Assembly: GCF_024199925.1 (NCBI RefSeq) | Contig: NZ_JANADR010000001.1 | Span: 496,001 to 560,000 of the forward strand | Source: Bradyrhizobium sp. CCGUVB1N3 | Lineage (GTDB): Bacteria > Pseudomonadota > Alphaproteobacteria > Rhizobiales > Xanthobacteraceae | DNA: 64,000 nucleotides | Direction of reading: 5' to 3' | Shown here: in pieces, positions 52,114 through 61,023 of the stretch | Layout: every line of letters starts with the position of its first letter | Numbering within the stretch: the first letter of the stretch is position 1 | The notes under the pieces: generated by a model | Database searches by the model: none | Told to the model about the DNA's origin: nothing | Seen by the model: only the letters and a program-made list of their open reading frames with translations | Position numbers and translations under genes: made by a program

Positions 52114-53708
52114 GCAAGGAGCGCCTGTATCTGTTCGACACCACGCTGCGCGATGGCGCGCAGACCAATGGCGTCGACTTCACGCTCGCCGACAAGCAGG
52201 TCATCGCGCAGATGCTGGACGAGCTCGGCATCGACTATGTCGAGGGCGGCTATCCCGGCGCCAATCCGCAAGATACGGAATTCTTCGCCGAGAAGCCGAA
52301 GTTCGCGCACGCTCGCTTCACCGCGTTCGGTATGACGCGGCGGGCGGGGCGGTCGGTCTCCAACGATCCCGGCGTTGCAGCGCTGCTGGAGGCAAAGGCG
52401 GACGCGATCTGCTTCGTCGCAAAAGCCTCCGCCTACCAGGTGCGCGTTGCGCTGGAGACCACGAAGGAAGAAAACCTCGCCTCGATCCGCGACAGCGTCA
52501 GCGCTGCGAAAAAGGCCGGCCGTGAGGTCATGCTCGATTGCGAGCATTTCTTCGACGGCTACAAGGAGGACGCGGACTTCGCGCTCGCCTGCGCGAAGGC
52601 AGCCTATGAGGCCGGCGCGCGTTGGGTCGTGCTGTGTGACACCAATGGCGGCACCATGCCGCACGAGGTCGAGACAATCGTCACGGAGGTCATCAAGCAC
52701 ATCCCGGGCGATCACGTCGGCATCCACGCCCATAACGATACCGAGCAGGCGGTGGCGAATTCGCTCGCGGCCGTGCGTGCCGGCGCGCGCCAGATCCAGG
52801 GGACGTTGAACGGGCTGGGCGAGCGCTGCGGCAACGCCAATCTCTGTTCGCTGATCCCGACCTTGAGGTTGAAGAAGGAGTTTGCCGACGTCTTCGAGAT
52901 CGGCGTCACCGGCGAGAAGCTCGCGAGCCTCGTCAAGGTCTCGCGCACGCTCGACGACATGCTCAACCGCGCGCCGAACCGGCACGCGCCTTACGTCGGC
53001 GAGAGCGCCTTCGTCACCAAGACCGGCATCCACGCCTCGGCCGTGCTGAAGGATCCGCAGACCTATGAGCATGTGGCGCCGGAGGCTGTCGGCAATCATC
53101 GCAAGGTGCTGGTCTCCGACCAGGCCGGCCGCTCCAACGTCATCGCCGAGCTCGACCGCGCCGGCATCGCTTACGACAAAAGCGATCCCAAGCTGACGCG
53201 GCTGGTCGAGGAGCTGAAGGAGCGCGAAGCGCAGGGCTACGCCTACGAGTCCGCCAATGCGTCGTTCGATCTCCTGGCCCGCCGCACGCTCGGCAAGGTG
53301 CCGCACTATTTCGAGGTCGAGCAGTTCGACGTCAATGTCGAGCAGCGCTACAACGCGCTCGGCGAGCGCGTCACCGTTGCGCTCGCCGTGGTGAAGGTCG
53401 ATGTCGCCGGCGAACGCCTGATCTCGGCGGCGGAAGGCAACGGCCCCGTCAACGCGCTCGACGTCGCGCTGCGCAAGGACCTCGGCAAATACCAGAAATA
53501 CATCGAAGGCCTGAAGCTGATCGACTACCGCGTGCGTATCCTCAATGGCGGCACCGGCGCGGTCACGCGCGTTCTGATCGAGAGCGAGGACGAGAACGGC
53601 GACAGCTGGACCACGGTCGGCGTTTCGCCCAATATCATCGACGCCTCGTTCCAGGCGCTGATGGATTCGGTGATCTACAAGCTCGTGAAGTCAGGCGCGC
53701 CTGCGTAG
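52110..53708 (+). CDS. cimA: (R)-citramalate synthase
   Basis: This 532-residue enzyme of the HMGL/alpha-isopropylmalate synthase family condenses pyruvate and acetyl-CoA to citramalate, the first step of the threonine-independent isoleucine pathway. FDTTLRDGAQ (9-18) holds the catalytic Arg-Asp, and GIHAHNDTEQAVANS the metal His pair. GLGERCGNANLC is the glycine loop. The C-terminal regulatory domain (about 395-532) fits the length of CimA and may respond to isoleucine. Citramalate rather than homocitrate or isopropylmalate is inferred from this layout. The ATG overlaps the acetyltransferase stop (ATGA). Confidence 0.92.
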   Translation: MSKERLYLFDTTLRDGAQTNGVDFTLADKQVIAQMLDELGIDYVEGGYPGANPQDTEFFAEKPKFAHARFTAFGMTRRAGRSVSNDPGVAALLEAKADAICFVAKASAYQVRVALETTKEENLASIRDSVSAAKKAGREVMLDCEHFFDGYKEDADFALACAKAAYEAGARWVVLCDTNGGTMPHEVETIVTEVIKHIPGDHVGIHAHNDTEQAVANSLAAVRAGARQIQGTLNGLGERCGNANLCSLIPTLRLKKEFADVFEIGVTGEKLASLVKVSRTLDDMLNRAPNRHAPYVGESAFVTKTGIHASAVLKDPQTYEHVAPEAVGNHRKVLVSDQAGRSNVIAELDRAGIAYDKSDPKLTRLVEELKEREAQGYAYESANASFDLLARRTLGKVPHYFEVEQFDVNVEQRYNALGERVTVALAVVKVDVAGERLISAAEGNGPVNALDVALRKDLGKYQKYIEGLKLIDYRVRILNGGTGAVTRVLIESEDENGDSWTTVGVSPNIIDASFQALMDSVIYKLVKSGAPA

Positions 53709-53718
53709 GAGTTGAATT

Positions 53719-53798
53719 GTCATTCCGGGGCGGTCCGAAGGACCGAACCCGGAATCTCGAGATTCCGGGCTCGATGCTTCGCATCGCCCCGGAATGAC
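53719..53798. repeat. Cloverleaf intergenic repeat B
   Basis: An exact 14-bp outer stem (GTCATTCCGGGGCG/CGCCCCGGAATGAC) encloses three hairpins: GGTCC-GAA-GGACC, a palindrome with CCCGGAATC/GATTCCGGG arms, and CGATGC-TTC-GCATCG. It lies between cimA and a VOC gene. The design matches repeat A in form but not in internal sequence, and this class of element is typical of Bradyrhizobium intergenic regions. Confidence 0.8.
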
Positions 53799-53820
53799 TG
53801 GGGGGAGGGGAGCGCGACCA

Positions 53821-54198
53821 ATGATCGACCACATCTCCGTCGGAGTCAGCGATCTCGATCGCTCCGCAAAATTCTACGAGGCCATGCTCGCAACGCTCGG
53901 GCTCACGCGGCTCGTGATCCGGCCGGGGACGGTCGGTTTCGGAAAGGCCTATCCGGAATTCTGGATCAATTTGCGCGCCGGAATGGCGCCCGTAGCGCCA
54001 GGGAGTGGCGTCCACATCTGCCTGCGGGCGAAGACGACCACCGAGGTCGATGCGTTTCACGCCGCAGCCCTTGCGGCGGGCGGCGCTTCCGACGGTGCGC
54101 CGGGCATCCGCCCGCATGACCGCGTGCGCTATTACGCGGCCTTCGTTACCGATCCCGACGGCAATCGCATCGAGGCGGTGACGTTCCCGAGCGAATAG
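53821..54198 (+). CDS. VOC-family (glyoxalase-like) protein
   Basis: This 125-residue protein of the vicinal oxygen chelate fold begins MIDHISVGVSDLDRSAKFYE and ends with DPDGNRIEAV, the classic first and last strand motifs. Candidate metal ligands are H3 and a late Glu. The group includes glyoxalases, dioxygenases and drug-binding proteins, so the reaction is unknown. A purine-rich GGGAGGGGAG precedes the ATG. Because it follows a repeat element, it probably has its own promoter. Confidence 0.8.
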   Translation: MIDHISVGVSDLDRSAKFYEAMLATLGLTRLVIRPGTVGFGKAYPEFWINLRAGMAPVAPGSGVHICLRAKTTTEVDAFHAAALAAGGASDGAPGIRPHDRVRYYAAFVTDPDGNRIEAVTFPSE

Positions 54199-54209
54199 GC
54201 TTATTGATT

Positions 54210-54258
54210 GAGCATGATCTTTTCGGAAAACCGCTTCACACTTTTCCGGATCATGCTC
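54210..54258. repeat. REP-type palindrome (GAGCATGATC element)
   Basis: GAGCATGATC and GATCATGCTC arms (exact, 10 bp) enclose a second exact pair, CGGAAAA and TTTTCCG. This palindrome is widespread between genes in Bradyrhizobium and related genera. It lies where a VOC gene and a LOG gene converge and may serve as a terminator or RNA stabiliser. Confidence 0.8.
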
Positions 54259-54863
54259 TACAGCTTCCGCGCAACTTCCGGCGCGAGGCTCTTCTCCGCC
54301 TCGGCCACCTGCGCGGCAGCCGCCTTCAGCTTCGGAAGGATATCCTCGACGCGGTCGGCCATGAGGATGTCGACGTTGAGACCGGCGCGGATGAATTCCG
54401 TCTGGCGCATGTGCGACAGGAGCGAGAACAACGGTTCCCAGAAATTGTCGATATTGGCGAGCAGCACGGGCTTGGCATGGCGGCCGAGCTGCTTCCAGGT
54501 GAGTTGCTCGACCAGCTCCTCCAGCGTGCCGACGCCGCCGGGCAGCGCCACGAAGGCGTCGGAGCGTTCGAACATCAGCCGCTTGCGCTCGTGCATGTCG
54601 GGCGTGACGACCATCTCCTGCACGCGCGTCAGCGCGTTCTCGCGCATCCGGAGGAAGTCGGGGATGATTCCGGTTACGCTGCCGCCGTGATCGAGCACGG
54701 AGGTCGCGACTGCGCCCATCATGCCGAGCGAGCCGCCGCCATAGACGAGGCGGACGTTGTTCTCGGCGAGCGCCCTACCGAGCGCCTTGGCGCCTTCGAT
54801 GAAACGGGGATTGGTTCCTGGGCCGGAGCCGCAATAGACACAGACGGTTTTAAGAGTGCTCAT
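54258..54863 (-). CDS. LOG-family protein (cytokinin riboside 5'-monophosphate phosphoribohydrolase-like)
   Basis: This 201-residue Rossmann-like protein has the LOG signature PGGVGTLEE (about 110-118), preceded by a nucleotide-binding GGGSLGMMG (about 43-51). In plants and some bacteria such enzymes release free cytokinin from its nucleotide; many bacterial members act mainly on AMP or other nucleotides. The start MSTLKTVCVYCGSGPG was chosen; an ATG three codons upstream is also possible. It is convergent with a VOC gene across the REP element. Confidence 0.88.
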   Translation of the reverse strand: MSTLKTVCVYCGSGPGTNPRFIEGAKALGRALAENNVRLVYGGGSLGMMGAVATSVLDHGGSVTGIIPDFLRMRENALTRVQEMVVTPDMHERKRLMFERSDAFVALPGGVGTLEELVEQLTWKQLGRHAKPVLLANIDNFWEPLFSLLSHMRQTEFIRAGLNVDILMADRVEDILPKLKAAAAQVAEAEKSLAPEVARKL

Positions 54864-55065
54864 TGAACCCATGATGCATTGCAGCGTAAGGGCGTCAAGT
54901 CCAATCGGCGATTCGCAAGTCCCCGGGAGTCTACCGGTAAATCACGACAAACAATCGAGAATAGCCGTCTGGCGGGGTGCGCGCCCGCCCCGAAGCCTCT
55001 ATATGACAGGCGAAAACGGTTAATCGCAAACGGGCTCGCATCCGGCGAGCTTTTCAAGGCTGTCT

Positions 55066-57024
55066 ATGGCTCACCCTCATTCGTCCCCCGCCGGCGGCGA
55101 CGTCCCTGATGCCGCGCGCAACTCCGCGGAGCGGGCGACCCTGGCCGGAACGCTGGCGCATCTGTGGCCCTATACCTGGCCGAGCGACCGCTTCGACCTG
55201 AAGATGCGCGTGGTCTGGTCGATGGTGCTGCTGCTCATCGCCAAGCTCATCACGCTATCAGTGCCGTTCACCTTCAAATGGGCGACCGACGCGCTGACCG
55301 GCGCGAATACGGCGCCCGTGGAGGCCTCCAACTGGCATCTCTGGGTGATCGCTTCGCCGCTGGTCCTCACCGCAAGCTACGGCGCGACGCGTATCCTGAT
55401 GGCGGTGCTGACGCAGTGGCGCGACGGCATCTTTGCCCGCGTCGCCATGCACGCGGTGCGCAAGCTTGCCACCATCACCTTCATCCACATGCACGAATTG
55501 TCGCTGCGTTTTCACCTCGAGCGCAAGACCGGCGGGCTGACGCGCGTCCTGGAGCGCGGCCGTGAGGGCATCGAGGTGATCGTGCGCATGGTGATCCTGC
55601 AGCTCATCCCGACCATCGTCGAGGTGTCGCTGCTGATGGCCGTGCTGTTCTGGCAATTCGACTGGCGCTACGTGGTCGCGACCCTGATCACCGTCGTGAT
55701 CTACATGTACTACACCTACATCGCCACCGAATGGCGGATCGGCATCCGCCGCACGATGAACGATTCCGACACCGAGGCGAATACCAAGGCGATCGACTCG
55801 CTGCTCAACTACGAGACCGTGAAATATTTCGGCGCCGAGGCGCGCGAGGCGCAGCGCTACGACCGTTCGGTCGAGCGCTACGAGGAGGCGAGCGTCAAGA
55901 CCTACACCTCGCTCGCCGTACTCAACACCGGCCAGGCCGTGATCTTCACGCTCGGGCTCACTGCAACCATGCTGATGTGCGCGATCGGTGTGCGAAGCGG
56001 GCGCAACACGGTCGGCGATTTCGTGCTGGTCAACGCCATGATGATCCAGCTCTACCAGCCCCTGAACTTCATGGGCATGGTCTATCGCGAGATCAAGCAG
56101 GCGATCATCGACATCGAGAAGATGTTTGGCGTGCTGTCGCGGGAGGCCGAGATCAAGGACGCGCCGGACGCCAAGCCGCTGGTGGTGTCCGCAGGCTCCG
56201 TGCGCTTCGAGGACGTGCGCTTTGCCTATGAGACGGCGCGGCCGATCCTCAAGGGGATCAGCTTCGAGGTGCCGGCCGGCAAGACGGTTGCGATCGTCGG
56301 GCCCTCTGGTGCCGGCAAGTCGACAATCTCGCGGCTCCTGTTCCGCCTCTACGACGTCTCCGGCGGCAAGATACTGATCGACGGCCAGGACATCCGTGAC
56401 GTCACGCAGGGCTCGCTGCGCGCCTCCATCGGCATGGTGCCGCAGGACACTGTGCTGTTCAACGACACCATTCGCTACAACATCCGCTACGGCCGTTGGG
56501 ACGCAAGCGATGCGGACGTCGAGCAGGCGGCACGACTCGCGCAAATCGACAATTTCATCCGCATGGCGCCGAAGGGCTATGAGACCCAGGTCGGCGAGCG
56601 CGGCCTGAAGCTTTCCGGCGGCGAGAAGCAGCGCGTGGCTATCGCGCGCACGGTGCTGAAGGCGCCACCGATCCTGGTGCTGGACGAGGCGACCTCGGCG
56701 CTCGACAGCCACACCGAGCACGAGATCCAGGGCGCGCTCGACCGCGTCTCGAAGAATCGCACCTCGCTGGTGATCGCGCACCGGCTTTCGACCATCGTCG
56801 GCGCCGACGAGATCATCGTGCTGGACCAGGGCCGCATCGCAGAGCGGGGGACGCACGCCAGCCTGCTGGCGTTCGGCGGGCTCTATGCCAGCATGTGGAA
56901 CAGGCAGCGCGAGGCGGAGGCAGCGCGCGAAAAGCTCGCCAAGATCGCCGACTCTGCCGAGGCGCCGAACCGCGAGCCGCCGCCGGTCGACGACGTCCTC
57001 ACCACACCGGCGGCCGCCGAGTGA
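55066..57024 (+). CDS. Atm1/ABCB7-type ABC exporter
   Basis: This 652-residue half-transporter has six helices (about 45-340) fused to an ATPase (about 375-620). Walker A is GPSGAGKS, the signature LSGGEKQR and Walker B LVLDEATSALD, all intact. The DSLLNYETVKYFGAE segment (about 244-258) is a hallmark of the Atm1/HMT1 branch, which in bacteria and mitochondria exports glutathione-linked or Fe-S/heavy-metal compounds; this is family knowledge. The Pro-rich C-terminal tail is variable. It lies ahead of psd-pssA by 84 bases and may share their transcript. Confidence 0.93.
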   Translation: MAHPHSSPAGGDVPDAARNSAERATLAGTLAHLWPYTWPSDRFDLKMRVVWSMVLLLIAKLITLSVPFTFKWATDALTGANTAPVEASNWHLWVIASPLVLTASYGATRILMAVLTQWRDGIFARVAMHAVRKLATITFIHMHELSLRFHLERKTGGLTRVLERGREGIEVIVRMVILQLIPTIVEVSLLMAVLFWQFDWRYVVATLITVVIYMYYTYIATEWRIGIRRTMNDSDTEANTKAIDSLLNYETVKYFGAEAREAQRYDRSVERYEEASVKTYTSLAVLNTGQAVIFTLGLTATMLMCAIGVRSGRNTVGDFVLVNAMMIQLYQPLNFMGMVYREIKQAIIDIEKMFGVLSREAEIKDAPDAKPLVVSAGSVRFEDVRFAYETARPILKGISFEVPAGKTVAIVGPSGAGKSTISRLLFRLYDVSGGKILIDGQDIRDVTQGSLRASIGMVPQDTVLFNDTIRYNIRYGRWDASDADVEQAARLAQIDNFIRMAPKGYETQVGERGLKLSGGEKQRVAIARTVLKAPPILVLDEATSALDSHTEHEIQGALDRVSKNRTSLVIAHRLSTIVGADEIIVLDQGRIAERGTHASLLAFGGLYASMWNRQREAEAAREKLAKIADSAEAPNREPPPVDDVLTTPAAAE

Positions 57025-57108
57025 CCTTGTCTATGGTCCCAACTCTGGCCTAAACCTCTTCCGCGCGCGAGATGACCGCGCGCCAGCAACCCCAGGCGGC
57101 AGATAGCG

Positions 57109-57807
57109 ATGTCCATTCTCGATTCGATCCAACGGCAGATCCCGCCGATCCACAAGGAGGGCTATCCCTTCATCGGCATCTTCGCCCTAGTGAGCCTCCT
57201 CCTGTTCTGGCTCTGGTCGCCCCTGGGGTGGATCGGCACCGCGCTCACGGTGTGGTGCGCGCTGTTCTTCCGCGACCCTGTCAGGGTGACGCCGGTGCGC
57301 GAGGGGCTCGTGGTATCGCCGGCCGACGGGCGGGTCTCGATGATCACTATGGCGCTGCCGCCGGCCGAGCTCGGGCTCGGCGACCGGCCGCTGCCGCGCG
57401 TCTCCATCTTCATGAGCGTGTTCAACTGCCACGTGAATCGTGCCCCGATCGCGGGCCGGATCGACCGCATCGCCTACCGGCCGGGCCTGTTCATCAATGC
57501 CGAGCTCGACAAGGCGAGTGAGGACAATGAGCGCAATTCGCTGGTGATCTCCTCGGCGCAGGGGCGGATCGGCGTCGTCCAGATCGCCGGCCTCATCGCC
57601 AAGCGCATCGTCTGCTTCGTCAAGGAGGGCCAGTCGATCGGCGCCGGCGAGCGGTTCGGCCTGATCCGCTTCGGTTCGCGGCTCGACGTCTATCTGCCGC
57701 TCGGCACAAGGGCGCTGGTCTCGGAAGGCCAGACCGCGATCGCCGGCGAGACGGTTTTGGCCGATATCGTCGCTGACGACGCCGGCCGGTCCTACCGCGC
57801 CAGTTAA
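57109..57807 (+). CDS. psd: Phosphatidylserine decarboxylase proenzyme
   Basis: This 232-residue membrane-bound enzyme makes phosphatidylethanolamine from phosphatidylserine. An N-terminal helix pair (about 20-55) anchors it. The self-cleavage site is G189-S190 in [13 protein letters not shown]; cleavage creates the pyruvoyl group. SPADG (70-74) and [16 protein letters not shown] (101-116) are further conserved blocks. The short form, with the RFGSR motif, is typical of alphaproteobacteria. It is followed by pssA, which makes its substrate, 84 bases downstream. Confidence 0.96.
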   Translation: MSILDSIQRQIPPIHKEGYPFIGIFALVSLLLFWLWSPLGWIGTALTVWCALFFRDPVRVTPVREGLVVSPADGRVSMITMALPPAELGLGDRPLPRVSIFMSVFNCHVNRAPIAGRIDRIAYRPGLFINAELDKASEDNERNSLVISSAQGRIGVVQIAGLIAKRIVCFVKEGQSIGAGERFGLIRFGSRLDVYLPLGTRALVSEGQTAIAGETVLADIVADDAGRSYRAS

Positions 57808-57891
57808 CTATTACATCGGCGAAAGGTCCCGCGAGCGCATTGGCGGGAGGCGGGGCGGCTTGCTATATCTTGGGGAAGCGAGGTCAAAGCC

Positions 57892-58773
57892 ATGACGCCC
57901 TACGACTTCAAGAATCCCGACGTGCGCCGCCGGCGGTTCCGCCCGATTCCGGTCCGGATGCTGGTGCCCAACGTCATCACGCTGCTGGCGATCTGCGCTG
58001 GCTTGACCTCGATCCGGCTATCGATCGAGGGGCGGATGACGCTCGCGGTCTATGCGATCGTGTTCGCCGCGGCCCTCGATGGCATCGACGGCCGCATCGC
58101 GCGGCTGATCAAGGGCCAGTCGAAATTCGGCGCCGAGCTCGACAGTCTCGCGGACTTCGTCAATTTCGGCGTGGCGCCCGGCTTGATGCTGTATTTCTGG
58201 CAGCTCCATGAGCTGCGCAACGCCGGCTGGATCGCGGCCATGGTGTTCGCGATCTCCATGGGCTTGCGGCTCGCGCGCTTCAACGCCACCTTGGACGATC
58301 CCAACAAGCCACCCTTCGCGTCGAACTATTTTACGGGCATCCCGGCGCCCGCCGGTGCGATCACGGTGCTGCTGCCAATCTATGCGGCGTTCCTCGATCT
58401 CGGGCGCTGGCCCGCGGCGGTGACGGCCGGCTACACGCTGCTGATTGCCTTCCTGATGGTGTCGCGGCTGCCGGTGTTCTCCGGCAAGTCGGTGCGCATG
58501 CGCGTGCCGCCGGAGCTGGTGCTGCCGGTGTTCGTCGGCGTGATCTTCTTCATCGCGCTCCTGATCAGCTATCCCTGGTACATCCTGCTGGCCGGCTCGG
58601 TGCTTTATCTCCTGGCCCTGCCATTGGGCTGGAGGTCCTATCAGAAGCAGGCGCGCGCATTCGCCGCGGCCTCACCCGCGCCGGTCGGCGTCACGCCGCC
58701 CGGCCCCGCGTCGACGCTGACGCCGAACCTGCCGGAACCCCCGCGCGACGACCGGCCCGAGCGGCTGCATTAG
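57892..58773 (+). CDS. pssA: CDP-diacylglycerol-serine O-phosphatidyltransferase
   Basis: This membrane enzyme of 293 residues makes phosphatidylserine from CDP-diacylglycerol and serine. The CDP-alcohol motif is complete: D63-G64, A70-R71, G80, D84 and D88 (DGIDGRIAR...GAELDSLAD). About seven to eight helices follow, and a Pro-rich cytoplasmic tail ends the protein. It is adjacent to psd, giving the two-step path to phosphatidylethanolamine, the main lipid in this group of bacteria. Confidence 0.94.
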   Translation: MTPYDFKNPDVRRRRFRPIPVRMLVPNVITLLAICAGLTSIRLSIEGRMTLAVYAIVFAAALDGIDGRIARLIKGQSKFGAELDSLADFVNFGVAPGLMLYFWQLHELRNAGWIAAMVFAISMGLRLARFNATLDDPNKPPFASNYFTGIPAPAGAITVLLPIYAAFLDLGRWPAAVTAGYTLLIAFLMVSRLPVFSGKSVRMRVPPELVLPVFVGVIFFIALLISYPWYILLAGSVLYLLALPLGWRSYQKQARAFAAASPAPVGVTPPGPASTLTPNLPEPPRDDRPERLH

Positions 58774-58892
58774 ACGGCGCTCGCGGATATCTGCCATGAA
58801 GGCACGCGCGTTGGGTTGACGCCCGATCTCGGCTATATCGCCACGGCCTGCGGCATTTGCGATCTGCCGCGGCCAACAGGGGAGAGAACGCC

Positions 58893-59612
58893 GTGACGAC
58901 ATCCGCAACCGGGCCGCTGCCTGCATCCGTCCTCGAAGCGCTCGGCCGCTACGACACGCCGACGATCTGCAACGCCATGGAGATCGTGGCGCCCGAGCGG
59001 CGGCTGCTCGGCTTCACCACCAAGCCCCTGGTCTGTCCGTTCCCCGATCTGCCGCCGATCGTCGGCTACGCCCGCACCGTCGCGATCCGCTCGGTGTTGA
59101 AATCCTCGCTTCCTGCCGAAGAGCAGGCCAAGCGTCGCATCGACTACTATGAATATGTCGGCACCGGCCAAGGGCCGCGCATCGCCGTGATCCAGGACAT
59201 CGACGGCGCGGACGTCGGCTACGGCGCGTTCTGGGGCGAGGTACAGAGCAACGTCCACAAGGCGCTCGGCTGCCTCGGCGTCGTCACTGACGGCTCGATT
59301 CGCGATATCCCGCAATGGGCCCCGGGCTTCCAGGCGCTCGCCGGCTCGATCGGCCCGTCACACGCCTGGGTACACGCGGAGAGCTTCGGCGGTGAGGTGC
59401 GGGTCGCCGGCATGACCGTGAAGTCGGACGACCTGATCCACGCCGACCAGCACGGCGCGATTGTGATCCCGCTCGACGTCGCCACCAAACTGCCCGAGGC
59501 TGCCGAGCTCTGCGGCCGCCGCGAGACCCCGATCCTGGAGATCGCGCGCAGCCCCGACTTCTCGCTGGAGAAGCTGAAGGCCGCGCTGAAGCGCTCGGCG
59601 GAGATCCACTAG
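58893..59612 (+). CDS. RraA-like/dimethylmenaquinone methyltransferase-fold protein
   Basis: This 239-residue protein of the RraA-like fold has the core GAFWGEVQSNVHKALGCLGVVTDGSIRD (about 115-142, quoted in part), where the G-x-A-x-x-G-D-like turn normally binds the substrate. The family includes RNase E regulators and HMG/oxaloacetate aldolases, so aldolase activity on a small oxo acid is one guess. A GTG with AGGGGAGAG ahead was chosen; a TTG 12 codons upstream is less likely. It lies alone between pssA and a DUF1330 gene. Confidence 0.8.
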   Translation: MTTSATGPLPASVLEALGRYDTPTICNAMEIVAPERRLLGFTTKPLVCPFPDLPPIVGYARTVAIRSVLKSSLPAEEQAKRRIDYYEYVGTGQGPRIAVIQDIDGADVGYGAFWGEVQSNVHKALGCLGVVTDGSIRDIPQWAPGFQALAGSIGPSHAWVHAESFGGEVRVAGMTVKSDDLIHADQHGAIVIPLDVATKLPEAAELCGRRETPILEIARSPDFSLEKLKAALKRSAEIH

Positions 59613-59655
59613 CGGCGTGGATCGAAATTTGGCGTCTCGGACGGAGAGGGCGATC

Positions 59656-59949
59656 ATGAAAGCGTTCGTTATCGCGGCCGAGACCCTCAAAGACGAAGCC
59701 ATGTTCGCCGAATATCGACGGGCCGTTCCAGAAACGCTAAGGGCTTTTGGAGGTAAATTCGTCGTGCGGGGCGGGAATCTCCAATTGGTGGAAGGGGAAT
59801 GGCCGCACCCGCGCTTGGTGATTATCGAATTCCCATCGCGAGAGGCTGCTGAGGACTGGTACAGATCGCCGGCGTATCAGAAGATCATCGGACTTCGACA
59901 AGGAAGCGCGATCACGAACCTCGTCATTGTCGAGGGGCAGGTGGACTAG
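59656..59949 (+). CDS. DUF1330 protein
   Basis: This small 97-residue protein has the dimeric alpha-beta barrel layout of DUF1330. FAEYRRAVPETLRAFGGKFVVRGGN near the start and VIIEFPSREAAEDWYRSPAYQKI near the middle are family hallmarks. Related folds include antibiotic-biosynthesis monooxygenases, so binding of a small ligand is likely, but no reaction is known. GGAGAGGG precedes the ATG; an upstream frame adds 13 residues. It is separated from the motor-like genes by 278 bases. Confidence 0.85.
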   Translation: MKAFVIAAETLKDEAMFAEYRRAVPETLRAFGGKFVVRGGNLQLVEGEWPHPRLVIIEFPSREAAEDWYRSPAYQKIIGLRQGSAITNLVIVEGQVD

Positions 59950-59992
59950 ATCTCACCACGCGAAGACAGGGTTGCGTTTGGCCTGGAGGCGA

Positions 59993-60009
59993 CTGGCCCG
60001 TCGGGCCAG
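59993..60009. terminator. Hairpin after the DUF1330 gene
   Basis: A perfect 7-bp stem (CTGGCCC/GGGCCAG) with a 3-base loop lies 44 bases after the DUF1330 stop. It lacks a T-run. It may mark the 3' end of that transcript. The rest of the gap up to the MotA-like gene has no gene; a CCGGCC-N5-GGCCGG repeat lies just before it. Confidence 0.35.
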
Positions 60010-60227
60010 CCGGCCGATTATGGTTAGCAGAGTGTTGAGATTGCTATTCTGGCGCGGCAATTCGCCCGCGCGATGAGCCTCGCGGTGTGGCCGGACCGAG
60101 GCAGGCCGCACTTAACCTTTACGCGTCTTTAATGGCAGCTCTTTAGGGTTCCTCCCACGCGGTTCGGGGTTGGGCTGCGCCGCCGGCCAGGACGGCCGGT
60201 GTGTGGCGTGCGGGGTTGGAGTCTCCC

Positions 60228-61001
60228 ATGGATATCATGACGAGCGTTGGGCTTGCGGCGGGCTTCGCCGTCATCGCCGTCATGATGATCATGGGTGGCG
60301 ATCTCCACATGTTCATCTCCGAACATGCGATGATCATCATCTTCGGCGGCTCGATCTCCGCCACCATGATCCGATTTCCGCTCAGCGCGCTGATGCACGG
60401 CCTTCCGCTCGGCGCCAAGTTCGCCTTCACCATGAGCCGGCTGTCGGCGCACGATCTCGTCGACGAGCTCGCCCGCATCGCCGAGATCGCTCGCAAGCAG
60501 GGCCCGGTGGGCCTGGAAAAGGTCGAGACCGACGAGCCATTCCTCGCCAAGGGCATCCGCTACGTCGCCGACGGCTACGACCTCGACTTCATCCGCGACA
60601 ATCTCGAGCGCGACCGCGACAACTTCCTCATGCATCTGGACGAGGGCAGCAAGATCTACCGCGCCATCGGCGACTGCGCCCCGGCCTTCGGCATGATCGG
60701 CACCCTGATCGGCATGGTGCAGATGTTCGCCAACATGACCGACCCCTCCAAGCTCGGCCCGTTCATGGCGACCGCGCTGCTCGCCACGCTCTACGGCGCG
60801 CTGGTCGCGAACCTGTTCTGTCTGCCGATCGCCGACAAGCTGCACGGCAAGCTGCTTGACGAGGAGACCAACCGCACGCTGATCATCGACGGCATCCTGA
60901 TGATCCGCGACTCCAAGAGCCCGACCCTTGTGCGCGAAATGCTGCTGGCTTACCTGCCGGAGAAGCATCGCCATGCCGAGGGCGAGCCGGTGCCGGCCTG
61001 A
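60228..61001 (+). CDS. MotA/PomA-type stator or proton-channel protein
   Basis: This 257-residue membrane protein has four hydrophobic segments. The third, GDCAPAFGMIGTLIGMVQMF (about 148-167), is the Pro-bearing MotA/TolQ/ExbB signature and pairs with the fourth (MATALLATLYGALVANLFCLPIA). A cytoplasmic loop (about 65-140) with charged residues fits contact with a rotor or partner. The ATG (MDIMTSVGLAAG) was chosen; a frame of 9 more codons lies upstream. It is followed by a MotB-type gene 22 bases on, so the two form a stator-like pair. A flagellar role is likely but not proved, since no flagellar genes are nearby. Confidence 0.85.
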   Translation: MDIMTSVGLAAGFAVIAVMMIMGGDLHMFISEHAMIIIFGGSISATMIRFPLSALMHGLPLGAKFAFTMSRLSAHDLVDELARIAEIARKQGPVGLEKVETDEPFLAKGIRYVADGYDLDFIRDNLERDRDNFLMHLDEGSKIYRAIGDCAPAFGMIGTLIGMVQMFANMTDPSKLGPFMATALLATLYGALVANLFCLPIADKLHGKLLDEETNRTLIIDGILMIRDSKSPTLVREMLLAYLPEKHRHAEGEPVPA

Positions 61002-61023
61002 TCAGTCACGCCGGGTTTAGGAC

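Noticed and set aside
53719..53798. Possible tRNA gene because of cloverleaf shape
   Set aside because: The outer stem is 14 bp, and the conserved TPsiC and D-arm bases are absent, so it is a repeat and not a tRNA.
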